Origin: Novosphingobium sp. UBA6272
Lineage (GTDB): Bacteria > Pseudomonadota > Alphaproteobacteria > Sphingomonadales > Sphingomonadaceae
DNA: 64,000 nucleotides
Direction: 5' to 3'
Assembly (NCBI RefSeq): GCF_002440635.1
Contig: NZ_DJUW01000030.1
Coordinates: 1 to 64,000, forward strand
A program made the position numbers and the translations under genes. Shown here in pieces: positions 48,372 through 57,300 of this stretch; positions within the stretch are counted from its first letter, which is position 1, and every line of letters begins with the position of its first letter. The notes beneath the pieces were generated by a model. That model was given only the letters and a program-made list of their open reading frames with translations, was not told where the DNA came from and did not search any database.

Positions 48372-49555
48372 ATCCGCGTCCCCGCATTGGCCGGATAGAG
48401 GTTCGGAAACCAGCGCTCAGCGACATCGGCGGGGAAGGCGAGCCTTAGGGCCGCTTTGTGCGAGGTTGCGGTCAGCATGCCGCGCTCGACCAGGGCGGCG
48501 GTGACATTGCGCGCGCCGCGCTCTTCATAGCCGGTGAGCATCGGGATTTTGGCGCGTTCGACCTCGCCGGCCAATACAGCCTCGCGCAGGACCGCATAGC
48601 TGCCACGTTGCAACCGCTTGGAGCGGATCTCTTCCTCGACATGGATTTCGATGCGCCGCAGCAGCATATCCGGCTCAAGCAATCCGTTCATGAAGCGGAT
48701 CTGGTCGATCGAGCGCTCCAGAAAGAAGCGGCAAAAGGCGATCAGGCCGCGTTGGGTCAGATTGCCCCGGCCATCCCGGTCGCCTTCGCGCGGCCCGTCG
48801 GCCTGCGCGAGCAGTTTCTTGTAAAGCTCCTCATCGCGGGCGAGGCCGCGTGCAACCGACCAAAGGCTGGTTCCGATGCCCAGCCGCTTGAACAAGGCGT
48901 GCGACATCAACCGCGCGACACGGCCGTTGCCGTCGAGAAAGGGATGGATCCACAAGAAACGGTGATGGACAGCACCCACGGCCTGGATTTGTCGGAAACT
49001 ATTGAGTGGTGGCGAGGTGTAGGCCCGATCGAACCGGACCATGAAGCGCGCAAGGTCGGTATGCTCGGGTGGGAGATGCCGCCCAACCTCGACATCACGG
49101 GTCCGCCACTCGCCCGGAACCACAGGGAGTTTTTCGCCGGTTTGCGGATTCGTCACCCACAGCATCTCGGGAGGCAGCCGCGAGCAGAATTCTTCATGCA
49201 GCCAAGCTGCATAGGCAGCGGACGCGGGCCAAACGTCTGGATCGCGGCCTTCGTCGATCAGCCGCTGGACGTGGATATGGGCAATCGCTTCCTGCTGCAG
49301 TTCGCGGCGCTTGGGCTCCGCAGAGAAGTCGTTGGCCAAAGCGCGATCGATGTCGCGCGGATGCGTATCATGTCCCTCGATGAGGTTCGAATAATAGCAG
49401 TTCATCGACCGAACGAGGTTTCCCATGGATTCGCAAAGAATGGGGTGCGCGCGACCCGCGAGGCGATTGGCCTCGGCGATCAGTGTCACGACCTCGTCTT
49501 CGAGGTCTTTCGATGCCTCCTCGGGCACCATAGGTTCCATAGTGGCAATATCCAT
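48368..49555 (-). CDS. Fic-domain protein (AMP-transferase type)
   Basis: A 395-residue Fic protein. The Fic motif HPFLDGNGRVAR (204-215) is complete, so transfer of AMP (or another nucleotide part) to a target hydroxyl is expected. The inhibitory motif S56-NLI-E60-G61 in the N-terminal helix matches (S/T)xxxE(G/N), the class II arrangement in which the Glu blocks ATP until released. The C-terminal part, after GNLTQRGLIAFCRFFLE, is a winged-helix-like region (LTGYEERGARNVTAALVERG), so DNA or protein binding is possible. It starts the five-gene leftward operon. The start ATG at 49555 is uncertain; the open frame extends 24 codons further. Confidence 0.85.
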   Translation of the reverse strand: MDIATMEPMVPEEASKDLEDEVVTLIAEANRLAGRAHPILCESMGNLVRSMNCYYSNLIEGHDTHPRDIDRALANDFSAEPKRRELQQEAIAHIHVQRLIDEGRDPDVWPASAAYAAWLHEEFCSRLPPEMLWVTNPQTGEKLPVVPGEWRTRDVEVGRHLPPEHTDLARFMVRFDRAYTSPPLNSFRQIQAVGAVHHRFLWIHPFLDGNGRVARLMSHALFKRLGIGTSLWSVARGLARDEELYKKLLAQADGPREGDRDGRGNLTQRGLIAFCRFFLERSIDQIRFMNGLLEPDMLLRRIEIHVEEEIRSKRLQRGSYAVLREAVLAGEVERAKIPMLTGYEERGARNVTAALVERGMLTATSHKAALRLAFPADVAERWFPNLYPANAGTRI

Positions 49556-50096
49556 CGCGTTTATGTGCCGGATTTCATGCCGGTTGTAAATGTTGAAAAT
49601 ACTAGCTTTAATTGACAATTTGGACAATTTTATGCCGCTTCATGTGCCGGATAAAACAACAATTTTCCGGGAAGGGGAAGGTCTTCCCCTGAGCGCGAGC
49701 CGCTGCGCTTCTCTCGCTACCCCTTCGAGCGGGGACACCCCGCAACTCCCCGAGAATCGGAGCGGGGCTGTTGACGCGCTCTGTCTCGAAGACCCTGCGG
49801 GCCTTCTCCTGAGGGCGCCGCGTTTGACGTTGAAGGGCCCGCGCGCACTCTGAACCGGCGGTAACGATATCACGCGCAGGCGACGAAAGCCGACAGACCC
49901 CGCCTTTCCGCCTGCGCTAGCAAGGGCAAGCGATACCTGCCTCCCTTCAGGGTGCGGTTTCTTGTCTTGGCGTTCTCGCTGGCCGCTCGCGCGACACACA
50001 GCATGAGCAGGTGAGAGTGAGAGGTTGGCTGGCTTCGCCGTGACGGGATGAGGGTCGAGAGAGAGGCTCCCGGCCGCCCGTCATGGAGGTTTCCCC
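49556..50096. other. Divergent intergenic region of the island
   Basis: About 540 bases with no ORF I can support. The AT-rich part at 49556-49670 probably holds the leftward Fic promoter (TTGTCC and TTGTCA direct repeat at about 49616-49632). A hairpin GGGGAAG/CTTCCCC lies at 49674-49689. The rest leads into the DUF932 leader. Confidence 0.5.
50042..50082 (+). promoter_or_regulatory. Leader hairpin before the DUF932 gene
   Basis: GACGGG (50042-50047) pairs with CCCGTC (50077-50082), enclosing a purine-rich loop with GTCGAGAGAGAGGCTCCCGG. It is followed at once by ATGGAGG, whose GGAGG is the ribosome site for the ATG at 50097. Nearly the same element precedes the ParB-like gene. Confidence 0.55.
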
Positions 50097-51290
50097 ATGA
50101 ATATGCAGGTTCTCGATGCGCGCCGCGACGTTGGCGGCGGCTATAAGGTTGATGTCTCACGCGGCCAGCGGATTGGTCGGGTTTCGTCGGAGTGGTTCTC
50201 GCGGCCCGATGATGAGCGCTTTCTCTCGCTTGGCGATCTGGCGTGTTCGGTGCGCGGGCGTTCCGAGCGCAGCCGGACCCGCGTCGTCGAAAGCGCGCTC
50301 ATCCACGTCGAAGCAAACCGCAACGATCCTGAGCGACTGGCACTGATCCTGCCCGGCACCGATGCCCCCGTCATGCCGACGCACTGGAGCTTCGGCCAAC
50401 TGGCGAGCCAGGTCGGCGCGCCTGCCGCCTATCTGCGTCAACTTCCGGCACCGCTCGCGGCGATCAATCTGCAATACGGCCTGACCTCGCACCGCGCCGA
50501 GCAGATCAAGACGCTCGAAACCGACAACGGAAGGCTCGAGCTGCGCGCCGTGACTGGGCCAGACTATGGCAGGATCTACGATCATGAACTCGTCGAAGCG
50601 GTGCAGAAGATCGCAGGTAATGGCACCGGCGACACGCGCTGGAAGGTGCCTGGCGTGCTCGACTGGTCCACCGGCGTCTACAATCCACGCGTCGATATCA
50701 CATGCGACACGACCACGCTTTACGCCTCGGACCGTGATGTGTTCCTGTTCCTGGTCGACGATCTCAATCCGATCGAAGCCGGACGACTGCCCGACGGGTC
50801 GCCCGATCTCTACTTTCGCGGGTTCTACTGCTGGAACTCCGAGGTTGGGGCTAAAACGCTTGGCATGGCGAGCTTCTACCTGCGCGCGGTTTGCCAGAAC
50901 CGGAACCTCTGGGGCGTGGAAGACTTCGAGGAAATCAGCATCCGCCACAGCAAGTATGCGGCGAACCGATTTGCCCACGAAGCTGCGCCGGCGCTGGAAG
51001 GTTTCGCCAACTCCTCGCCCCAGCCGTTCGTCAACGGCATCAAGGCGGCGCGCGAACGCATCGTCGCTCGCACCGACGAAGATCGCAGCGACTTCCTGCG
51101 GAACCGCGGCTTCTCCAAGGCCGAGACCGGCAAGATCATCGAGACCGTGCTGGCCGAGGAAGGTCGCCCGCCTGAGTCCATCTTCGACTTCGTGCAGGGT
51201 ATCACCGCGCTGGCGCGCGACAAGGCCCACCAGGATGCCCGCCTCGACATGGAGGGCAAGGCCAAGAAGTTGCTCGACCGGGTCCATTGA
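50097..51290 (+). CDS. DUF932 (phage/plasmid-like) protein
   Basis: A 397-residue DUF932 protein. SFGQLASQVGAPAAYLRQLP with LAAINLQYGL, then AVTGPDYGRIYDHELVEAVQ, and the late RAVCQNRNLWGVEDFEEISI with RHSKYAANRF are the conserved blocks. Members are abundant on plasmids, phages and integrative elements and have no settled function. The TIGR03299 branch is annotated as phage/plasmid-like. It is the first rightward gene of the element's backbone, with a ParB-like gene following. Confidence 0.85.
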   Translation: MNMQVLDARRDVGGGYKVDVSRGQRIGRVSSEWFSRPDDERFLSLGDLACSVRGRSERSRTRVVESALIHVEANRNDPERLALILPGTDAPVMPTHWSFGQLASQVGAPAAYLRQLPAPLAAINLQYGLTSHRAEQIKTLETDNGRLELRAVTGPDYGRIYDHELVEAVQKIAGNGTGDTRWKVPGVLDWSTGVYNPRVDITCDTTTLYASDRDVFLFLVDDLNPIEAGRLPDGSPDLYFRGFYCWNSEVGAKTLGMASFYLRAVCQNRNLWGVEDFEEISIRHSKYAANRFAHEAAPALEGFANSSPQPFVNGIKAARERIVARTDEDRSDFLRNRGFSKAETGKIIETVLAEEGRPPESIFDFVQGITALARDKAHQDARLDMEGKAKKLLDRVH

Positions 51291-51364
51291 TCCGGGCTCT
51301 TCCCGTCTGTTGTCCCGCGTGGCGCTGCCTTCTCCGAAAGTGAGAGGGCGGCGCTTTGCTTCGT

Positions 51365-51404
51365 GACGGGTCGAGGCCGAGAGAAAGGCTCCCGGCTGCC
51401 CGTC
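51365..51404 (+). promoter_or_regulatory. Leader hairpin before the ParB-like gene
   Basis: GACGGG (51365-51370) pairs with CCCGTC (51399-51404) around GTCGAGGCCGAGAGA-like sequence, followed by ATGGAG with the ribosome site for ATG 51418. Compare 50042-50082: same stem, same position, partly different loop. Confidence 0.55.
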
Positions 51405-51417
51405 ATGGAGAACACCC

Positions 51418-53514
51418 ATGACCACGTCTCAAACCAAGTCGTCGGCCAAGCCACTGCCCAAGCTGGTGCTCAGTTCCTCACGCGACATCCCCTTTTCCCA
51501 GCTGGTGCTGAGCCAGAAGAACGTCCGGCGCGTGAAGGTCGGCATCTCGATCGAGGATCTGGCCGATGACATCTATCGCCGGACCCTGCTTCAGAGCCTC
51601 AATGTCCGCGCGATTGTCGATGCCGATGGCCAGGAGACTGGCCAGTTCGAGGTTCCTGCCGGCGGTCGCCGCTTCCGCGCGCTCGAACTGCTGGTCAAGA
51701 CCAAGCGGATGGCGAAGGATCAGCCGGTGCCCTGCGTGGTGCGCGAGGCCGGCATCGCCGAGGAAGATTCGCTCGCCGAAAACGTGATGCGTGAAGGCCT
51801 GCATCCGCTCGACCAGTTCCGCGCCTTCAGCGCGCTGATCGAGGCTGGGCTGTCTGAAGAAGACATCGCAGCGCGGTTCTTCGTCTCAGTCTCGACCGTG
51901 CGGCAGCGTCTGCGGCTCGCTTCGGTCGCGCCCAGCCTGCTCGACGCCTACGCCGACGACGGCATGACGCTCGAACAGCTCATGGCTTTCACTGTCACCG
52001 ACAACCATGCCCGCCAGGAGCAGGTCTGGGAACAGGTCAATCAGGGGCACCATGCGCCTGCGTACCAGATCCGCCGCCTGCTGACCGAGGATGCCATTGC
52101 TGCGAGCGACCGCCGCGTGCGCTTCATCGGGCTTGATGCTTACACCGAGGCGGGCGGCTATGTGATGCGCGACCTGTTCTCATCGGACGACGATGGCTGG
52201 CTGCAGGATCCGGCGCTGGTCGAACTGCTCGTCTCCGAAAAGCTGTCCGAGATCGCCAAGGAAATCGGTGCCGAAGGCTGGAAATGGGTCGAAGCGGCGG
52301 TCGATCTGCCCTACGGCTGCGAGCGCGGCAAACGCCGGATCACCGGCACGACCGCGCCCCTGACCGACGAAGAACAGGTGCGGCTCGATTCGCTGGTCGA
52401 GGAATACGACGCGATCGGCGAGGAATATAGCGATGGCTGCGACCTGCCCGACGAGGTCGATGCCAGGTTGACCGAGATCGACGCCGAACTCACCGCGCTC
52501 AATTGCCGCCCGGTCAGCTATGAGCCGGAAGAGCAGGCCCGCGCTGGCGTATTTGTGTCGCTCGCACACGACGGGCGACTGCGGATCGATCGCGGCTATG
52601 TTCGGCCGGAGGACGAGCCAGTTGCCGAGGGCCAAGATGCGACCGAAACCGGGAGCGTTGGCGGCACCGCCCAGCGCACTACCGTCGTGGTCGGCGGCCA
52701 GGTGCAGGATACCGGCGGTCAGGACGACGAGGACGACGCCATTCGTCCGCTGCCCGATCGGCTCATTGCCGAGCTGACCGCCGAACGCACGGTGGCGCTT
52801 CGTGATGCCGTGGCCAACGCCCCGCAGGCGGCCTTCCTCGCTCTGCTGCATGCGCTGACCCTGTCGGTGTTCCGCTCGCATAGCACCCAGGGCTGCGTGC
52901 AGATCGCCGTCACCCAGGCCTGGCTCGGCAATGTCGCCCCGAACCTGCGCGAGTGCAGCTGGAGCCAGTCGATCCAGGCACGACACGAGCAGTTGGGCGA
53001 AAAGCTGCCCGACGAACCGCAGGCACTGTGGGATGCACTCGCCGCCATGCCGCATGACGAACAGATGGCGCTGCTCGCGCATTGCGTGTCGCTCGGCGTC
53101 AACGCCCTGTTCGAACCTACCCGGGGTTATGACGGGCGCATCTCGGCCCACGGCGTGGCCCAGCGGATCGCGGCAGCCGATGCCCTCGCATCCGTCGTTG
53201 GGCTCGACATGGCGCAGGCGGGCTGGACGCCGACGGTCGACAATTATCTCGGCCGCGTGACCAAGCCGCGGATCATCGAGGCCGTACGCGAAGCCAGGGG
53301 CGATGCGACCGCCGTACTGATCGAGCACCTCAAGAAGGGCGACATGGCGCGCGAAGCCGAACGCCTGCTCGATGGCACGGGCTGGTTGCCCGAACCGCTG
53401 CGTCTGCCAGTCGCCGAGCCGGATGAAGGCAGCACTGATCTGCCCAATTTCCTGAACGACGACCATTCCGACGCCGACGAAGCATACGATCCCATGGCGA
53501 TTGCCGCCGAATGA
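51418..53514 (+). CDS. Large ParB/Spo0J-like protein of integrative elements
   Basis: A 698-residue protein. The N-terminal ParB fold is clear: IPFSQLVLSQKNVRRVKVGI, PAGGRRFRALELLVKTKRMA, then the ENVMREGLHPLDQFRAF box, where arginine-rich ParB proteins bind CTP. The helix-turn-helix follows: LSEEDIAARFFVSVSTVRQR. The long C-terminal half is acidic and specific to this group on sphingomonad plasmids and integrative elements. It could act in partition, or as an element-specific nuclease or regulator. No ParA lies next to it. It is translated with its own leader hairpin. Confidence 0.85.
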   Translation: MTTSQTKSSAKPLPKLVLSSSRDIPFSQLVLSQKNVRRVKVGISIEDLADDIYRRTLLQSLNVRAIVDADGQETGQFEVPAGGRRFRALELLVKTKRMAKDQPVPCVVREAGIAEEDSLAENVMREGLHPLDQFRAFSALIEAGLSEEDIAARFFVSVSTVRQRLRLASVAPSLLDAYADDGMTLEQLMAFTVTDNHARQEQVWEQVNQGHHAPAYQIRRLLTEDAIAASDRRVRFIGLDAYTEAGGYVMRDLFSSDDDGWLQDPALVELLVSEKLSEIAKEIGAEGWKWVEAAVDLPYGCERGKRRITGTTAPLTDEEQVRLDSLVEEYDAIGEEYSDGCDLPDEVDARLTEIDAELTALNCRPVSYEPEEQARAGVFVSLAHDGRLRIDRGYVRPEDEPVAEGQDATETGSVGGTAQRTTVVVGGQVQDTGGQDDEDDAIRPLPDRLIAELTAERTVALRDAVANAPQAAFLALLHALTLSVFRSHSTQGCVQIAVTQAWLGNVAPNLRECSWSQSIQARHEQLGEKLPDEPQALWDALAAMPHDEQMALLAHCVSLGVNALFEPTRGYDGRISAHGVAQRIAAADALASVVGLDMAQAGWTPTVDNYLGRVTKPRIIEAVREARGDATAVLIEHLKKGDMAREAERLLDGTGWLPEPLRLPVAEPDEGSTDLPNFLNDDHSDADEAYDPMAIAAE

Positions 53515-53522
53515 GCGGCTGC

Positions 53523-53546
53523 GCGGGGCGGCTCCGGTCGCCCCGC
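53523..53546 (+). terminator. GC hairpin after the ParB-like gene
   Basis: GCGGGGCG and CGCCCCGC pair perfectly around eight bases, right after the stop codon. There is no T-run; it may limit read-through or stabilise the mRNA end. Confidence 0.4.
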
Positions 53547-53582
53547 CAACCTTCATCCCCAATTCCATCAAGGAGCCACGTC

Positions 53583-54101
53583 ATGGCTGACTATTTCACG
53601 CCCACCGTGATCGATCCGGTGATCCCGCTCGCCGCTATGTTGCCGATCGAACGCATGTTCCTCGCACAGGTTTTCGACGAAGAGCTGAATGGCGAGACCG
53701 CATACTATTTCAGCGAAGACGGCGCGAACGACCTGATCTCGCTGCCCGCTGCCGAAGTTCGGGCAGCACTTGATGCCGCGACGCCCGAAACCAGTCGGCT
53801 CGCGCAGAAGCTGATTGACGAGCAGGCCGACGCCATCCTTGGCGATGACGACATCGACCTCGACATGTGCGGTGACCTCTGGGCCGACGTCCTGCAGGAT
53901 ATCGTCCGCCGCTCGCCGGATCTCGACCATCTGACCGTCACCATGGCGTTCACCTGCTCGAAGATGCGGCCTGATGGCTTCGGCGGGCTCGCAATGCTGA
54001 TCACCGCCAGCACCATCCGCTCGGAATCGACGTACACGCTGTTCGACCGCTTCTACGTGGAAGCCCAGGCCAATGGGGAGATCGGTCATGGCCATTCCTG
54101 A
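53583..54101 (+). CDS. Hypothetical protein of the element backbone
   Basis: A 172-residue acidic protein starting MADYFTPTVIDPVIPLAAML (ATG 53583, chosen because AAGGAG lies about 8 bases upstream). The rest has FAQ-type helices and a beta-rich end (LTVTMAFTCSKMRPDGFGGL and AMLITASTIRSEST). I recognise no domain. It recurs between the ParB-like and helicase genes in similar elements, in my recollection, so it is likely a backbone gene. It overlaps the next small gene by 14 bases. Confidence 0.65.
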   Translation: MADYFTPTVIDPVIPLAAMLPIERMFLAQVFDEELNGETAYYFSEDGANDLISLPAAEVRAALDAATPETSRLAQKLIDEQADAILGDDDIDLDMCGDLWADVLQDIVRRSPDLDHLTVTMAFTCSKMRPDGFGGLAMLITASTIRSESTYTLFDRFYVEAQANGEIGHGHS

Positions 54102-54303
54102 CTATGCCCGGCGCAACTTCGAAACGCTGCTCAAAGCCGCCGAGGCCGGTGACCTGGCGCTGATGGAATGCACCGAGGTCGAGAGTGGCGAGACCCGCTT
54201 CGTCCTCTGCGCCGTTGGTCGCAATGACGGTGATTACGTGATGACGCCATTCGGCCATCTCGCCCCTGGCAACCCCTACGAAGCCTATATCCCGCCCGCC
54301 TGA
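54088..54303 (+). CDS. Small DUF6117-like backbone protein
   Basis: A 71-residue protein beginning MAIPDYARRNFETLLKAAEA and ending FGHLAPGNPYEAYIPPA. The pattern FETLLKAAEAGDLALMECTE is that of a small family carried by alphaproteobacterial plasmids and integrative elements. It starts inside the preceding gene (overlap 54088-54101), which decides the ATG. Function unknown, possibly a helper of the large helicase-methyltransferase that follows 45 bases later. Confidence 0.65.
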   Translation: MAIPDYARRNFETLLKAAEAGDLALMECTEVESGETRFVLCAVGRNDGDYVMTPFGHLAPGNPYEAYIPPA

Positions 54304-54348
54304 GCTCTGGCCGCTTCGCCTCTCACCACTCAATCAAAGGACAATCCC

Positions 54349-57300
54349 ATGACCAACCTGCCTTTGGCGGGCGCTTCCGTGCGCCTACCTGCCGCTTCCG
54401 ACCCGGACAACATCGCCCTTGCCATCATCGCGGCAGCCCAAGACCTGCTCGGTCACCTTGCCGCCGGTCGCCGCATCGATTCTTCAGCCATCCGTACCGC
54501 CATGCAATCCGCCTTTGGTGCTAGCGACGCCAGCGGCGCCTGGGACTGGAAAACCGCCTACGAAGCGGTCGAGGTGGCCCAAGTCCTGTTCATGCGCCGC
54601 TATGGACCGGCGATCCATGCTAGGTCTGCCGATCCGTTCGACCGGCTGAAACTGGTCGAGCGCATTGCGGCCCTCGCGCCCACCCAGACCCGGCGCAGCG
54701 AGGAAATGCAGCTCTACCAGCAGTTCTCGACGCCGCTGGGGCTGGCATGGATCGCGGGGTTCGCGGCAGGCTTCGGTCCGGGCGAACTGGTTCTCGAACC
54801 GTCGGCAGGCACCGGTCTGCTCGCCATTCAGGCCGAACTTGGCGCGAGCAGGTTGGCATTGAACGAGGTTGCCGATGTACGGGCTGCGCTGCTGCGCCAG
54901 CTGTTCGGCGAAAGCCATGTTTCCGTCCACGACGCGGCGCAGATCCATGATCGGCTCGACCCTGTCATCGTCCCGACCTGCATCGTAATGAACCCGCCAT
55001 TCTCGGCGGCGCTTGGCATCGAGGCCCGCGTTGCCGACACGGCATTTCGGCATCTGTCGTCCGCAGTCGCCCGGCTTGCCGATGGCGGTCGGCTCGTCGC
55101 CATCACCGGCGCGAACTGCTCGCCCGATCATAGTACATGGCGAAGTGCGTTCGTCCGCTTGCAGGAGAAGGCGCGCGTTGTGTTCACCGCGCCGATCGCG
55201 GGCGCCGTCTATGCGGCGCACGGCACGACCTTCGAAACCCGACTGACGGTGATCGACAAGTTGCCCGCCATCGATCCCACCTCGTTCCCGGCCACACCGG
55301 GCATGGCTCCCGACCTGGCGGCGCTGCTGCGCTGGCTGATCACTGCCCTTCCGCCACGTTCGCCAGTTGCTGTTGCACCGCTTCCCGCGCCGATTGCGCA
55401 AAGTGCCAAACGTTCAGCCACCACTGCCCGAACGAAGCTGTCGGTTGTCCCTTCCGCTGAACCGTGCGGCGTGGAACTTGCCTATGAGACCGCCGACTGG
55501 TCGGACGACGCCATGGCCCGGCTGAGCGACACGCTCTACGAGCCCTATGCGCTCCAGTCGCTGCGCATCCCGGACGCGCGGCCACATCCGACCATGCTGG
55601 TGCAATCCGCCGCCATGGCCTCGGTCGCGCCGCCCAAGCCGAGCTACCGGCCGCACCTGCCTGAAGGCCTTGTCGAACAGGGTATGCTCTCGGATGCCCA
55701 GCTGGAGTCCGTGATCTATGTTGGCGAAGCCCATTCCTCCCATCTCGAAGGGCGCTGGACCATCGATGCGACCTACGACAAGGTCGAGGCCGCCCCCGAC
55801 GACAGCGAAACTGCCGTGCGCTTCCGCAAGGGCTGGTTCCTTGGCGATGGCACCGGCGCGGGCAAGGGCCGCCAGGTTGCCGGGATCATTCTCGACAATT
55901 GGCTCAAGGGCCGCCGCCGCGCAATCTGGATCTCGAAATCCGATAAACTGCTCGAGGATGCCCAGCGCGACTGGTGCGCATTGGGCCAGGAAACCTTGCT
56001 GGTAACCCCGCTCGCCCGTTTCCGCCAGGGCGCGCCGATCCGGCTCGATCAGGGCATCCTTTTTACGACCTATGCCACGCTACGCAGCGATGCGCGTGAT
56101 GGGAGGGTTTCGCGGGTCCAGCAGATCGTCGATTGGCTTGGGCACGACTTCGATGGAGTCATTGTCTTCGACGAAAGCCATGCGATGCAGAATGCTGGTG
56201 GCGGCAAGAGCGAACGCGGCGATGCGGCACCCTCGCAGCAGGGCCGTGCGGGACTGCGGCTGCAACATGCGCTCCCCGACGCCCGTGTCCTCTACGTCTC
56301 GGCAACCGGGGCGACCACGGTCGAGAACCTTGCCTATGCGCAGCGCCTTGGCCTGTGGGGCGGCGCGGACTTCCCGTTCGACAAACGCACCGATTTCGTC
56401 ACGGCGATCGAGGCAGGCGGCGTCGCGGCGATGGAGGTGCTGGCCCGCGACCTCAAGGCACTCGGGCTCTATTCCGCCCGTTCGCTGTCCTACGAAGGCG
56501 TCGAGTACGAACTGCTCGAACATCAGCTGACCCTCGACCAGGTCCGCATTTACGACGCCTACGCCGGGGCGTTTCAGGTGATCCACAACCACCTCGACGC
56601 CGCGCTCGAAGCCTCGGGCGTGACCAGCAGCAGCGATGGCACCTTGAATGCACAGGCAAAGTCTGCGGCCCGCTCCGCCTTCGAATCGAGCAAACAGCGC
56701 TTCTTCAATCACCTGATCACGGCGATGAAGACCCCGACCCTGATCCGGGCGATCGAACAGGGCTTGGCCGATGGTCATGCCTCGGTCGTCCAGATCGTCT
56801 CGACCGGTGAAGCGCTGCTGTCGCGGCGGCTCGCCGAGATCGATCCGGGTGAATGGAACGACGTCCGCTGCGACGTGACCCCCAGGGAATACGTTCTGGA
56901 CTATTTGGCTCACAGCTTCCCGACGCAGCTTTACGAGCCCTATTCAGACGGCGATGGCAACCTCGCCTCGCGGCCCGCCTATGATGCCGATGGCAACGTC
57001 ATCCAATGCCGGGAGGCCATCGAACGGCGCGACCGACTGATCGAACATCTGGCGTCCATGGAACCGGTCCAGGGCGCGCTCGACCAGATCGTGCAGCGGT
57101 TCGGCACCGACATGGTTGCCGAGGTCACCGGACGTTCCCGCAGGATCGTTCGGAAAGTCGATGCAGACGGCGAACGGTTCGTGGTCGAGAGCCGGCCTGT
57201 CCATGCCAACCTCGCCGAAGCGCAGGCGTTCATGGAGGACCGGAAGCAGATCCTGGTCTTCTCCGACGCGGGCGGCACGGGGCGCAGCTACCACGCCGAT

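Noticed and set aside
49640..49999. 119-codon open frame on the minus strand before DUF932
   Set aside because: Ser/Arg/Gly-rich, no ribosome site, and covers hairpin-rich leader DNA.
50157..51425. 422-codon open frame on the minus strand
   Set aside because: Antisense to the DUF932 gene, whose family blocks are unmistakable.
52180..53571. 463-codon open frame on the minus strand
   Set aside because: Antisense to the ParB-like gene, with Arg/Gly/Asp-rich shadow composition.
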